Shown: in pieces, positions 16,837 through 25,832 of the stretch
How positions within the stretch are numbered: position 1 is the first letter of the stretch
Layout: each line of letters begins with the position of its first letter
Assembly: GCA_963794155.1 (NCBI GenBank)
Contig: CAWCCX010000013.1
Coordinates: forward strand, 489,600-553,599
DNA length: 64,000 bases
Origin: Roseiarcus sp963794155
Lineage (GTDB): Bacteria; Pseudomonadota; Alphaproteobacteria; Rhizobiales; Beijerinckiaceae
Direction of reading: 5' to 3'
The notes under the pieces: model-generated
Database searches by the model: none
Told to the model about the DNA's origin: nothing
Seen by the model: the letters and a program-made list of their open reading frames with translations, nothing else
Translations under genes and position numbers: made by a program

Positions 16837-18222
16837 TCAGGAGCTCTTGTGATGGGACTCAGCAAGAAAGGGGGGGCGCAACAGGGGCAGCCGCGAAGAT
16901 CGGTCCGACACGGCCCCCGCGGCGCGCCAGACCAGGTCCGCGGCGAGGAAAACCAGCAGCCCGCCAATCGGCTAGCGGTAGCGAATCACTGGCTGGGTCA
17001 AAATACTTGGGAGCATCGGCAAAAACAATGCTGCGGCGACGTATAGATAACGCCAGTCCCTGCCGCCGAGACGAATGCTCAAGCCGACGAACCCGATGAA
17101 CGCGATGATCCATATCACTGACTGCTTCAAAGCCGCCGTAATACCGCTATCAGGGTACCACATCCAGCGCGGCGGGAAGTAGAATTCCCAAACGTGTCTC
17201 GCCGCGATCTCTAGGGCCTCGATTGGATGTTGAGCGATCCACTTCTTGGCGTCGGCCATCAAAAGTCTGTCGTAGGCAAGCTCGCCGCCGGCGGCCTTCA
17301 TCTTGGCAAGCACCTCGGGATGGAGGAACGGCGAGGTGTCATAGGACCGATCCGTCATGGCCTTTCTCGGGTCCGGGGAGCTGATCGCATTGTCGTAGTA
17401 TCCGAGGGCAAGGCTGATGCCGAGAGAACTCCGCGTCCACACCTTCTCGCCGAGCACCGCTTCATTGCGGAGCGCCCAGGGATAGGAAATCGCGACCAGC
17501 AGCGCCGCCGAAACCGCCGCCGTCCCCACGAAACCCGTCCAGCCGCGCTTTCGTGAGGCGAGCAAGCCGAGCATCCCGTACCAGGCCAGCGCGGCCGGCA
17601 GACTGAACAAACTCAGTAGGCCGCCCCCGGCCGCCAGCAGAACCAAATCACGCCAGTATGGTCGTCCATCGAGGGCGTCCAGGGCAAGCGCGCGGGCCAA
17701 ACAAAGGCCAATTCCGGCCGCCGCCAACGAGCCTTCCCAATGCCGAAATCCTTTCATTTCGAAAAGTATGTTCAGTGGAGCGAGCGCCAACACGGCGATG
17801 GCGGCGATGCGAGCTATTGGCTCGACGCCTAACCTCCTAAACGCCGCGTCAAGGGCCAGAAAACTGATATAGATGAAAGCAAGCGAAACGCACGACAGGG
17901 CGAATTCCGCGGTCGGCGTGGCAACTCCAAGAAAGCGATAGATCGTCCCAACCAGCAACGGCATGCCCGGCGAGAGATGAGCGGTTAGGCCGCTGCCCGG
18001 ACCATATGCGTCCGCCAGTTCGCCTTTTGAGCCGAACGCGGCTGCCTCGTAGAACCCCTCGCTCGGAATGATGCCGAATCCATCATGGAATACCCAGGCA
18101 AGTCTGATCGCCGCCCCAATGATCAGTAAGCCGGCCGTATATCGGCCCATAGTTCTTCGATCGTTCAGGCTTTCGTTAGCGGATGCAAGCAGACTTGGCA
18201 GCCATGAAATCTTCATCCACAA
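16837..18222 (-). pseudogene. GT39/ArnT-like polyprenyl-sugar glycosyltransferase interrupted by an in-frame TAG
   Basis: The first 416 residues give a multi-spanning membrane protein, with an acidic early loop (FHDGFGIIPSEGFYEAAAFG), about ten helices and a late segment ending TQPVIRYR. A TAG at 16972-16974 follows. Read through, the frame continues PIGGLLVFLAADLVWRAAG to a TGA at 16837-16839. This family typically reads RYRYPI at that point, so a Tyr codon (TAC/TAT) probably became TAG. The loss removes the last helix only, so partial function is possible. It lies 120 bases upstream of the GT2 pseudogene, and the two probably served one glycolipid or surface-polymer pathway. Confidence 0.8.
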
Positions 18223-18444
18223 TACTCCGCCAATAGCCGGCAGGCGCGCGCGTAGGCAAAGACGTCAGCGCGCACGAATTCAGTTCTACCGACATTCCTC
18301 GGATGGTTCGCAGCGTGATTGGAAATCTGCCCTATTCGCGGCAAGCCCGAACCCGCTCGCCCGGGCAGTGGATGAAACGCCATCATTCTCTGCGCGAGTG
18401 CCCACGGGACGGCCTGATCGGTCTTGCCGCTTCGAGCGTCTGGT

Positions 18445-18600
18445 ATGGTGATGCGCGCTCACGCAAACAGTCACTATTTCCTGCTTTATCGGCACGGGAT
18501 CCTTTGCTTCGAGCTGTGGGCGATTTTCTTGGCGGTTCTCGCCACAGGGCCGATAGAGGGGTGGCTGGCGGACGCGTGGCGTCGCGCCAACCGCGGTTGA
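18445..18600 (+). CDS. Possible small membrane protein (51 residues)
   Basis: An ATG at 18445 opens a 51-residue frame ending at 18600. It contains one hydrophobic stretch (ILCFELWAIFLAVLATGPIEG) and a basic tail. I see no clear ribosome site and recognise no family. It lies in the 470-base gap between the glycosyltransferase pseudogene and serS; otherwise that gap holds nothing I can identify. Confidence 0.3.
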   Translation: MVMRAHANSHYFLLYRHGILCFELWAIFLAVLATGPIEGWLADAWRRANRG

Positions 18601-18693
18601 GTCGCCCTATTGCGTTCTGCTATTGGCGGGCCTCGCTCTAGAGGTCCTCGGCGACTGGACATCGCGGCGGCGGCGTCAGCGGTCAGGTGATAC

Positions 18694-20079
18694 ATGCACG
18701 ATATCAGGTTGATCCGCGAGAATCCAGAAGCCTTTGATGAAGGCCTGCGCCGCCGCGGCTTCGACCCACGCGCCGAATCTTTGATCGCGCTCGACGAACG
18801 GCGCAGGGCGGCGATCGCGGCGCTCCAGCACGCGCAGGAGCGCCGCAACGCCGCCTCGAAGCAGATCGGCGCGGCGATGGCGCGCAAGGACAGCGTCGCG
18901 GCCGAGGATTTCCGCGCCGAGGTCGCCGAGGCGAAAGCGAAAATGCCGGAACTCGAGGCGGCCGAGCGCGAGGCGCTGGCGGCGCTCGAATCCGAACTTG
19001 CCGCGATCCCGAACCTGCCGCTCGCCGACACGCCGGACGGCAAGGACGAGAGTGACAATGTCGAGCTTTGCCGCTGGGGCGCGCCGCCAACGCTCGAAGG
19101 CATGAACGAACCGCGCGAGCATTTCGAGATCGGCGAGGCGCTCGGCCTCATGGATTTCGAAACCGCGGCGAAAATGTCGGGCGCGCGCTTCGTGGTGCTG
19201 AAGGGCGCGCTCGCGCGGCTCGAGCGGGCGCTTGAGCAATTCATGCTCGATCTGCACACGCGCGAGCACGGCTATACCGAAGTCTCTCCGCCGGTCCTGG
19301 TCCGGGACGCGGCGATGTTCGGCACCGCGCAACTGCCGAAGTTCGAGGACGACCAGTTCTGGGCCGTCGGTGGCGAGCTTCTGCGCGCGCCGTCCGATGA
19401 GGACGTCGCTCTTCTCGACCCGCTCGACGCCCAGGCCGCGCTCGTGAGCCGCCTCAGCCAGATCAGGAGCAGCCGGCTCGGCCTGATCCCGACCGCCGAA
19501 GTGCCGCTCACCAACCTTGTGCGCGAGAGCATCGTCGACGAGAAGACCCTGCCGCTGCGCTTTACCGCCGGAACCTTGTCGTTCCGGGCCGAGGCAGGGG
19601 CGGCGGGGCGCGACACCCGCGGCATGATCCGCCAGCACCAGTTCAGGAAGGTCGAGCTGGTCTCGATCACCACGCCCGAGCAGTCGCGCGACGAGCACGA
19701 GCGCATGACGGCTTCAGCCGAAGAGGTGCTGAAGCGCCTCGGCCTTCATTACCGCGTTGTCGCGCTCTCGACCGGCGACCTCGGCTTCGCCTCGCAGAAG
19801 ACCTACGACCTCGAAGTCTGGCTGACGGGGCAGGGTCGGTTTCGCGAAATCTCGTCCTGCTCGATCTGCGGCGACTTTCAGGCCCGGCGGATGAATGCGC
19901 GGTTCAAGGGGACGGACGCCAAATCGGCCCGCTTCGTCCATACGCTGAACGGCTCCGGCGTCGCGGTCGGCCGGGCGCTGGTGGCGGTGCTGGAGAACTA
20001 TCAGGAACCGGATGGCTCAGTCGCAATCCCGGATGTCCTGCGGCCCTACATGGGCGGGCTCGCGCGGATCGAGCGCTAA
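18694..20079 (+). CDS. serS: Seryl-tRNA synthetase
   Basis: Charges tRNA-Ser with serine. The 461-residue protein starts MHDIRLIRENPEAFDEGLRR and has an N-terminal antiparallel coiled-coil arm (residues about 30-100) that contacts the long variable arm of tRNA-Ser. Class II motifs are visible: motif 2 (FRAEAGAAGRDTRGMIRQHQF) and motif 3 (HTLNGSGVAVGRALVAVLEN), plus SSCSICGDFQARRMNARF. Length and motifs are normal. A strong hairpin follows 16 bases after the stop. Confidence 0.97.
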   Translation: MHDIRLIRENPEAFDEGLRRRGFDPRAESLIALDERRRAAIAALQHAQERRNAASKQIGAAMARKDSVAAEDFRAEVAEAKAKMPELEAAEREALAALESELAAIPNLPLADTPDGKDESDNVELCRWGAPPTLEGMNEPREHFEIGEALGLMDFETAAKMSGARFVVLKGALARLERALEQFMLDLHTREHGYTEVSPPVLVRDAAMFGTAQLPKFEDDQFWAVGGELLRAPSDEDVALLDPLDAQAALVSRLSQIRSSRLGLIPTAEVPLTNLVRESIVDEKTLPLRFTAGTLSFRAEAGAAGRDTRGMIRQHQFRKVELVSITTPEQSRDEHERMTASAEEVLKRLGLHYRVVALSTGDLGFASQKTYDLEVWLTGQGRFREISSCSICGDFQARRMNARFKGTDAKSARFVHTLNGSGVAVGRALVAVLENYQEPDGSVAIPDVLRPYMGGLARIER

Positions 20080-20095
20080 CCGCTGCTCGGAAGTT

Positions 20096-20117
20096 GGGGC
20101 CCCGATTGCGGGGCCCC
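20096..20117. terminator. Hairpin between convergent genes
   Basis: GGGGCCCC, six-base loop GATTGC, GGGGCCCC: a perfect eight-pair stem between serS (stop 20079) and the convergent repeat protein gene (ends 20131). There is no U-run on either strand, so efficiency is uncertain; it could serve both directions. Confidence 0.55.
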
Positions 20118-20130
20118 TAGAACGTCCGGG

Positions 20131-20481
20131 CTAGCAGGTCCTGACCAGCTGCTGGCCGAGATAGTTGCCGTAAGCGTCATACATCGGCTGATACGCGGCG
20201 CAGCCGCCGTAGCCGTAGCCGTTGTAGCCGTAGCCGTACGCATACGGGGCGGCCAGAAGCGCTCCAGCAGCTAACCCGCCGACGATCGCCGGGCCCGCCC
20301 AGCCGGCGCCATGCCAGCGGCCGCCATGCCAACCGCCGCCATGCCAGCCGCCGCCATGCCAGCCGCCGCCGTGCCAGGCGCGGCCTGCCGCCGCCGCCGG
20401 TTCAACCGTCGCAAACGCGGACGCCGTCAAGGATAGCGCGGCAAGGGCCGCGATCGCCGATTTGGATATGGTGTTTCGCAT
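20131..20481 (-). CDS. Secreted Gly/His/Trp/Tyr-rich repeat protein
   Basis: A 116-residue protein with a signal peptide (MRNTISKSAIAALAALSLTASAFA, cleavage near residues 24-32). Residues 36-60 hold five copies of W-H-G-G/A-G/R. A hydrophobic Gly/Ala segment (about 62-80), a YGYGYNGYGYGG patch and a C-terminal region with two Cys (GGCAAYQP and final VRTC) follow. Similar small proteins are common in Hyphomicrobiales and have no assigned function. The regular His spacing suggests metal or surface binding, which is inference. Confidence 0.75.
   Translation of the reverse strand: MRNTISKSAIAALAALSLTASAFATVEPAAAAGRAWHGGGWHGGGWHGGGWHGGRWHGAGWAGPAIVGGLAAGALLAAPYAYGYGYNGYGYGGCAAYQPMYDAYGNYLGQQLVRTC
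20302..20376 (-). repeat. Five 15-bp coding tandem repeats (WHGGG)
   Basis: The stretch encodes W-H-G-G-G three times, then W-H-G-G-R and W-H-G-A-G. At DNA level the 15-base units (GCCGCCATGCCAGCC type on the plus strand) are almost identical, so copy number could vary by slippage. Confidence 0.85.
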
Positions 20482-20667
20482 TGTAGGCCTCCATCCAAAT
20501 TCCTACCGTGGGTTGTCAACGCTTCGATTGGAAAAGGGTTCCCACCCGGCTGGGCGCCAGCCTTGCGCTCGAACTCTTTCGCCGCCGATGATCGAGACCG
20601 CGCCGAATCCATCCATTCAAGCATTTGTCCGTGTGAATGACGTGATTTATACGCCAAGGGAGTCGGC

Positions 20668-21684
20668 ATGAGCCGGGACCGCCGGACACCGTGGGCGACG
20701 GGGCTCGGCTTGGTCGCTGCGATGCTCCTGTACGCCGCCCCTCTCAGCGCAGCCTCGCCGCAGCCTGAGCTCACCGGCGACACGCGCATCCACGATCCTT
20801 CGGTCATCGAGCTCGACGGCCGGTTCGTCGCCTTCGGCACCGGTCAGCAGGGGCCGACGCATGGCGCGATCCGGGTCAAGACCTCGCCCGACGGGATCGC
20901 CTGGGCGGACGCGGGCGTCATCGGGAAGGGTCCGCCCGAATGGGCCGAGACGGCGCTCGGCTTCCGGCCGCTCAATGTCTGGGCGCCCTCGGTCAGCCGG
21001 CGCGGCGGGATGGTCTTTCTCTACTATTGCCTGTCGAGCTTCGGCGACAACGCGAGCGCGATCGGCCTCATGACCAATTCGGCCTTCGATCCCATTAAGC
21101 CCGGCGAGGGCTGGCAGGATCAGGGCATTGTGCTGATGTCGAAGCATGGCGACGACTTCAACGCCATCGACCCGTTCCGGATCGACGCTTCCGATGGGCG
21201 CGCCTGGCTCGCCTTCGGCTCCTTCTGGTCCGGGATCAAGCTCAGCGAGCTCAATCCGGAAACCGGCAAGCTCATCCGCGAAGATGCGCCCCGGATCGCG
21301 CTCGCCAGCCGACACGGAGGTGCGATCGAGGCATCATCGATCCTCGAGCATGACGGCAAGTTCTATCTCTTCGTCAGCTTCGACCAATGCTGCAAGGGCG
21401 TCGCCTCGACTTACAACATTCGGGTCGGCCGCGCCGACCGGATCGGCGGTCCGTATCAAGACCGGGACGGAAAAGACATGGCCGACGGCGGGGGTACGCT
21501 CATTCTCGCCACGACCGGCCGCTTCATCGGCCCGGGCGGACAGGAGGCGGTGAAGACCTCCAAGGGCGACTGGCTCGCCTATCATTATTACGACGGCGAT
21601 GCGTTCGGCGCCGCCAAACTTCAGTTCTCGCCAATTCTCTGGACCGCGGACGGCTGGCCGGAGCTTGGGCCGCTGCCGCAATAA
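20668..21684 (+). CDS. Glycoside hydrolase family 43, arabinan endo-1,5-alpha-L-arabinosidase-like
   Basis: ATG 20668 follows AAGGGAG at 20656. The 338-residue protein has a signal peptide (cleavage near AAPLSAASP), so it is periplasmic or secreted. The five-bladed propeller motifs of GH43 are visible: catalytic Asp in IHDPSVIELDG (residue about 43), pKa-modulating Asp in FNAIDPFRID, and catalytic Glu in GGAIEASSILEHDG. The family hydrolyses arabinan and related plant polysaccharides. No transporter or other glycan gene adjoins, so the natural substrate is uncertain. Confidence 0.85.
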   Translation: MSRDRRTPWATGLGLVAAMLLYAAPLSAASPQPELTGDTRIHDPSVIELDGRFVAFGTGQQGPTHGAIRVKTSPDGIAWADAGVIGKGPPEWAETALGFRPLNVWAPSVSRRGGMVFLYYCLSSFGDNASAIGLMTNSAFDPIKPGEGWQDQGIVLMSKHGDDFNAIDPFRIDASDGRAWLAFGSFWSGIKLSELNPETGKLIREDAPRIALASRHGGAIEASSILEHDGKFYLFVSFDQCCKGVASTYNIRVGRADRIGGPYQDRDGKDMADGGGTLILATTGRFIGPGGQEAVKTSKGDWLAYHYYDGDAFGAAKLQFSPILWTADGWPELGPLPQ

Positions 21685-21848
21685 GGCAATCACACTTTGA
21701 ATGGAGGCGCGCGATCTTTTCCCCAGCTTCGCTGGGGAAGGTGGCCGAAGGCCGGATGGGGTGTGGGCCTGGCGCTGCGACGCAAGCCGGATTGCGTCCC
21801 CTAAAAACGCGCTCGCCCCGGCGCGCGGGCCATGCGAAAAGGCGGCCC

Positions 21849-22619
21849 ATGCGAATCCTGCTGACCAACGACGACGGCATCCACGCGCCGGGTCTGAAAC
21901 TGCTCGAATCGATCGCCAGCGAGCTTTCCGACGACGTAACAGTGGTCGCGCCCGAGAACGACCAGTCGGGAGTGGCGCATTCGCTCTCGCTCAGCGACCC
22001 GCTGAGATTGCGGGAAATCGGCCCCCGGCATTTCGCCCTGAAGGGCACGCCGACCGACTGCGTCATCATGGGGGTGAGGCGAATCCTCGCCGATCGCCGG
22101 CCGGATCTCGTGCTCTCCGGCGTCAACCGCGGCCAGAACGTCGCCGAGGACGTGACCTATTCGGGCACGATCGCCGGGGCGATGGAGGGGGCGATGCTCG
22201 GCATTCCCTCGATTGCGCTCTCGCAAGCCTATGGCGGCGCGGTCGGACGGCCCCTGATCGAATGGGACGCGACGGAGGCGCATGCGGCGCCTGTCATCCG
22301 CACGATCCTCGCCGCCGGCATCGCCCCGGGCGGTCTTATCAACGTCAACTTTCCCCCCTGCGCGGCGTCGGAGGTCGCGGGGATCGAGCTCACCCGCCAG
22401 GGCCGGCGCAACGCCGAATTGATGCGGGTCGAGGAGCGCCGCGACGGCCGCGGTTTCCCCTATTTCTGGCTCATGTTCCAGCGAGGCGCCTACGAGCAGG
22501 AGGATGGAACCGATTTGGCCGCGCTGACGGCGAACAAGATTTCGATCACCCCGCTCAGGCTCGATCTGACCGACAACGATTCGCGCCTCCGGTTCGAGAA
22601 GGCTTTTGCGCGGCGGTGA
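21849..22619 (+). CDS. surE: 5'/3'-nucleotidase SurE
   Basis: A metal-dependent phosphatase for nucleoside monophosphates, linked to stationary-phase survival. ATG 21849 gives 256 residues. The metal-binding MRILLTNDDGIHAPG opens the protein, and SGVNRGQNVAEDVTYSGT is the second signature. The first gene of the classic surE-pcm-nlpD unit, 34 bases before pcm. Confidence 0.96.
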   Translation: MRILLTNDDGIHAPGLKLLESIASELSDDVTVVAPENDQSGVAHSLSLSDPLRLREIGPRHFALKGTPTDCVIMGVRRILADRRPDLVLSGVNRGQNVAEDVTYSGTIAGAMEGAMLGIPSIALSQAYGGAVGRPLIEWDATEAHAAPVIRTILAAGIAPGGLINVNFPPCAASEVAGIELTRQGRRNAELMRVEERRDGRGFPYFWLMFQRGAYEQEDGTDLAALTANKISITPLRLDLTDNDSRLRFEKAFARR

Positions 22620-22653
22620 GATAGGGCACAGGACATCGGGAGGGCGAGGGCCG

Positions 22654-23310
22654 ATGAGCGCGACCGAGGCGGAAGAGCGGGCCCAGTTCACCCTGGCGAT
22701 GCGGGCGAAGGGCATCAATGACCTTTCCCTCCTGCGGGCGCTCGAACGCGCGCCCCGCGCCCTCTTCATGCCGCCCAGATTCGCCGACATTTCCGGCCGC
22801 GACATCGCGCTGCCGATCGGCTGCGGACAGACCTCGCCGCCGCCTTCAATCGTCGCCGCGATGGTCGCCGCGCTGGCGCTTGGGCCGTCGCACCGCGTGT
22901 GCGAAATCGGAACCGGAACAGGATATTGCGCCGCATTGCTTGCGCAACTTGCGAAGGAAATCGTGTCGCTCGAGCGGTTCCAGACGCTGGCGGTCGAGGC
23001 CGCCGCCAGGATCAAGGCCTTCGGGCTCGGCAATGTCGTGGTCCGGTGGGAGGACGGGTTTGACTTTCACCGTTCGGGCGAGCGCTTCGACCGGGTTATC
23101 GTGCACGGCCTCATCGAGCCGCCCGGCGAAGCGTTTCGCCATCTCCTGGCGCCGGGCGGGGTTCTGGTCGCGGCCATGGCCGGGCCGGAACGAGGTGAGC
23201 AGCGGATCATGAGACTTGCCGACAATCCCGACGGCGCGGTCGAGGCCGCAGACCTTGGCCCGGCCCGGGGAATGAGGCCGCTCGAGCGCGGCCTTGCGCG
23301 GGCTCTGTGA
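22654..23310 (+). CDS. pcm: Protein-L-isoaspartate O-methyltransferase
   Basis: Repairs isoaspartyl residues in aged proteins using SAM. ATG 22654 follows GGGAGGG and gives 218 residues. The family signatures LPIGCGQTSPPPSIVAAM and the SAM-binding EIGTGTGYCAALLA are present, followed by VIVHGLIEPP where many homologues have VTAA-like sequence. It lies between surE and the nlpD-like gene, the usual arrangement in proteobacteria. Confidence 0.93.
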   Translation: MSATEAEERAQFTLAMRAKGINDLSLLRALERAPRALFMPPRFADISGRDIALPIGCGQTSPPPSIVAAMVAALALGPSHRVCEIGTGTGYCAALLAQLAKEIVSLERFQTLAVEAAARIKAFGLGNVVVRWEDGFDFHRSGERFDRVIVHGLIEPPGEAFRHLLAPGGVLVAAMAGPERGEQRIMRLADNPDGAVEAADLGPARGMRPLERGLARAL

Positions 23311-23449
23311 GACCGCTCTTTCATCGACGGGCGCATTCGACGCCCGGATTTTGAAGATAACGGTCACCGTCAATTCATCTTAAACCTTCCCTTAACTCGG
23401 TCGGCGCAAACTGCCTGGATCGGAGTTGCGTGGGCGTGGGTGGAAGCCG

Positions 23450-24601
23450 ATGAGTGATTGCGTTGCGTGGATGAGAGGAGGCGCGTTGCCGCGTCTCGCG
23501 CTCGTTGGGCTCGGCCTTGCGTTGTTGTCGGGGTGTTCGTCCGACGTTACGCGCTTCAGCGACAGCTCGAGCCCGTTCTCCGGAGTTCAACTCTCCAATC
23601 CGTTCGCGGGCAAGACGGCGGACGCCGCGCCTACGCCCGGCGTAACCACCGCGCCGCTGGCGCCGGCCGGAGCGGCCAAGAGCGCTTCCGCCGGCTCGAG
23701 GCCCCTGCCGGTGGGCGGTTCGGCTGTCGGCTGGTCCGCCAAAGGCGGCTCGCCGATTGTGGTCGCCGAGGGCGAGACGCTCGATTCGCTTTCGAGCCGC
23801 TACGGCGTGCCCTCGGCCGCGCTCCTTTCCGCCAACGGGCTTTCCAGCGCCTCCGAGGTCAAGAGCGGGATGCGGATGGTCGTGCCCGTCTATCACGCCG
23901 ATGGCCACGGCGTGGCGAGCGCCGAGGGGGAGAAGTCGGCGAAAAAACGCGCTGAGGATGTCGCCGACGCCGAGCGGGCCAAGTCCATAAGGACCAAGGC
24001 GAAGGACGACGAAAAAGACAAGGCGGTCGCCAAGGCCGAGAAGCCCGGCGACAAGGCGGATAAGCCGACCTCGGCGAAGGAGGACGGCGGCGCGGTGGCT
24101 TACGCCGAACCGTCGAAGCAGGCCGATGTCAAGGCGCCGGCGATCGACAAGGCGCCGACCGGCAACCTCGAATCCGGCGCGGAGGCGGCCAAAGTTCCGC
24201 TAACCGGCGCGAAAGCCGACGCTTCGGGTGTCGAGCCTGAATTCCGCTGGCCGGCGCGCGGGCGCATCATCCAGGGGTTCAAGGCCGGCGGCAACGACGG
24301 CATCAACATCTCCGTGCCCGCCGGCACATCGGTCCGGGCGGCGGAGGCCGGCGTCGTCGTCTACTCCGGCGACGGGCTCAAGGGCTACGGCAACCTGGTG
24401 CTGATCAAGCATCCCAACGGCTTCGTCACCGCCTACGGCAATAACGGCGAGCTCGACGTCAAGCGCGGCGATCAGGTCAAGCGCGGCCAGGTCATCGCCA
24501 AGTCCGGCGACACCGGCAACGTCAACGCGCCGCAGCTCCACTTCGAATTGCGCAAGGGATCGACCCCGGTCGATCCGACCAACTATCTCGCCGGTCTCTG
24601 A
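23450..24601 (+). CDS. LysM/M23-fold lipoprotein (NlpD-like), active site degenerate
   Basis: The 383-residue lipoprotein starts MSDCVAWMRGGALPRL and has a lipobox LLSGC (Cys at about residue 28). A LysM module lies at about 103-150 (VVAEGETLDSLSSRYGVP), then a Lys/Ala/Asp-rich linker (about 160-265), and a LytM/M23 fold at about 268-383. Zinc ligands are mostly lost: NDGIN stands where HxGxD is expected, and QLHFEL stands where HLHFEL is expected; only one His remains. AYGNNGEL also replaces the usual AYAHN. The likely role is to activate a cell-wall amidase at division, as NlpD/EnvC do, rather than to cut peptidoglycan. Confidence 0.88.
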   Translation: MSDCVAWMRGGALPRLALVGLGLALLSGCSSDVTRFSDSSSPFSGVQLSNPFAGKTADAAPTPGVTTAPLAPAGAAKSASAGSRPLPVGGSAVGWSAKGGSPIVVAEGETLDSLSSRYGVPSAALLSANGLSSASEVKSGMRMVVPVYHADGHGVASAEGEKSAKKRAEDVADAERAKSIRTKAKDDEKDKAVAKAEKPGDKADKPTSAKEDGGAVAYAEPSKQADVKAPAIDKAPTGNLESGAEAAKVPLTGAKADASGVEPEFRWPARGRIIQGFKAGGNDGINISVPAGTSVRAAEAGVVVYSGDGLKGYGNLVLIKHPNGFVTAYGNNGELDVKRGDQVKRGQVIAKSGDTGNVNAPQLHFELRKGSTPVDPTNYLAGL

Positions 24602-24688
24602 CCGGGCCGGACGGGATCCAGGCCCCTGCCTGGCGAACCCTGACCTTCGAGGATCTCCGCGAGACCGATCATTCTTCGAGGGACAACG

Positions 24689-24722
24689 AGGGCGGCGGGT
24701 CCAAGGAAAGGCCCGCCGCCCT
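24689..24722. terminator. Hairpin between the nlpD-like gene and the DUF815 gene
   Basis: AGGGCGGCGGG (24689-24699) pairs perfectly with CCCGCCGCCCT (24712-24722) around a 12-base loop. It lies between two convergent genes and probably ends both transcripts; a short pyrimidine run follows on the plus strand. Confidence 0.65.
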
Positions 24723-24751
24723 TCGCCTTTGATGTTCGCGTTCGCGCTCCG

Positions 24752-25630
24752 TCAGTCTTGCGCCGCGTCGAGCGGCTTGCCCAGCCGCCCGGCGAGATCC
24801 TGGATGAATTGCCATGCCGTCCGGCCGGAGCGGGAGCCGCGGGTCGTCGCCCATTCGAGCGCCTCGGCTTCGAGCTGGTCGACGGGCGGGTCGAGGCGAT
24901 AATGCTTGGCGTAGCCGTGGACCATCGCGAGATAGTCGTCCTGGCTGCAATGATGGAAGCCGAGCCAGAGGCCGAACCGGTCACTCAGCGACACTTTCTC
25001 CTCGACCGCCTCGCCCGGAATGATGGCGCTCGAGCGCTCGTTCTCCATCATGTCGCGCGGCATGAGGTGGCGCCGGTTCGAGGTCGCGTAGAAGAGGACG
25101 TTCGCCGGACGGCCTTCGACGCCGCCTTCGAGCGCAGCCTTGAGCGACTTGTACGAGGTGTCGCCGGCGTCGAAGGAAAGGTCGTCGCAGAAGACGATGA
25201 ACCGATAAGGAGCGTCGCGAAGCAGGGTCATCAGCGCCGGCAGGCCCTCGATGTCCTCGCGATGGATCTCGACCAGCTTGAGACGGCCGGCGACGGCCTT
25301 CTCGCGGTTGATCGCCGCATGTGCCGCCTTGACCAGCGACGACTTGCCCATGCCGCGCGCCCCCCACAAGAGCGCATTGTTGGCCGGAAGAGAGCGAGCG
25401 AAGCGTCGGGTGTTCTCGACCAGCTGATCGCGCACGCGGTCGACGCCGCGCAGGAGCGAAATGTCGATCCGGTTGACGTGTAGGACCGGCGCCAGCGCGC
25501 CGCTATCGGCGCGCCAGACGAAGGCTTCCGCAGCGTTGAAATCGGGCGCGGGCGGAGGGGCGGGCGCGAGCCGCTCAAGCGCCACGGCGATGCGGGCGAG
25601 GAGGTCGGCTTGGCTCGGGAGCGGCGGCAA
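24752..25630 (-). CDS. DUF815 AAA-type ATPase
   Basis: A 292-residue P-loop protein. Walker A is GARGMGKSSLVKA (residues about 89-101). Walker B is FIVFCDDLSF (about 145-154). YATSNRRHLMPRDM is the sensor region. This matches the widespread DUF815 family, which is distantly related to DnaA/RuvB-type AAA proteins and has no established biochemical role. It is monocistronic here. Confidence 0.85.
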   Translation of the reverse strand: MPPLPSQADLLARIAVALERLAPAPPPAPDFNAAEAFVWRADSGALAPVLHVNRIDISLLRGVDRVRDQLVENTRRFARSLPANNALLWGARGMGKSSLVKAAHAAINREKAVAGRLKLVEIHREDIEGLPALMTLLRDAPYRFIVFCDDLSFDAGDTSYKSLKAALEGGVEGRPANVLFYATSNRRHLMPRDMMENERSSAIIPGEAVEEKVSLSDRFGLWLGFHHCSQDDYLAMVHGYAKHYRLDPPVDQLEAEALEWATTRGSRSGRTAWQFIQDLAGRLGKPLDAAQD

Positions 25631-25832
25631 CGCGCGGGATCCTCATGGAAGGTGCGGGGCGCTTTGCCACACTGGCCCGCGAAGCTCCAGACCTTGGTCG
25701 AGCGCTTTTCGCGAAAATGAGATTGACAAGAGGTTACGGAACGGTAATCATCAGGGTGGCGACGATGAATCCGGTGTCTTTCGAGGCGCGGATTTTCCTG
25801 GGGGCATTCGTGTGGTGGGGGAGACCCGTACG

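Noticed and set aside
25723..25751. Sigma-70 promoter for the PEP-CTERM gene
   Set aside because: TTGACA is perfect, but the best -10 candidates (AATCAT or TAATCA) are poor, so I do not list it as a feature.
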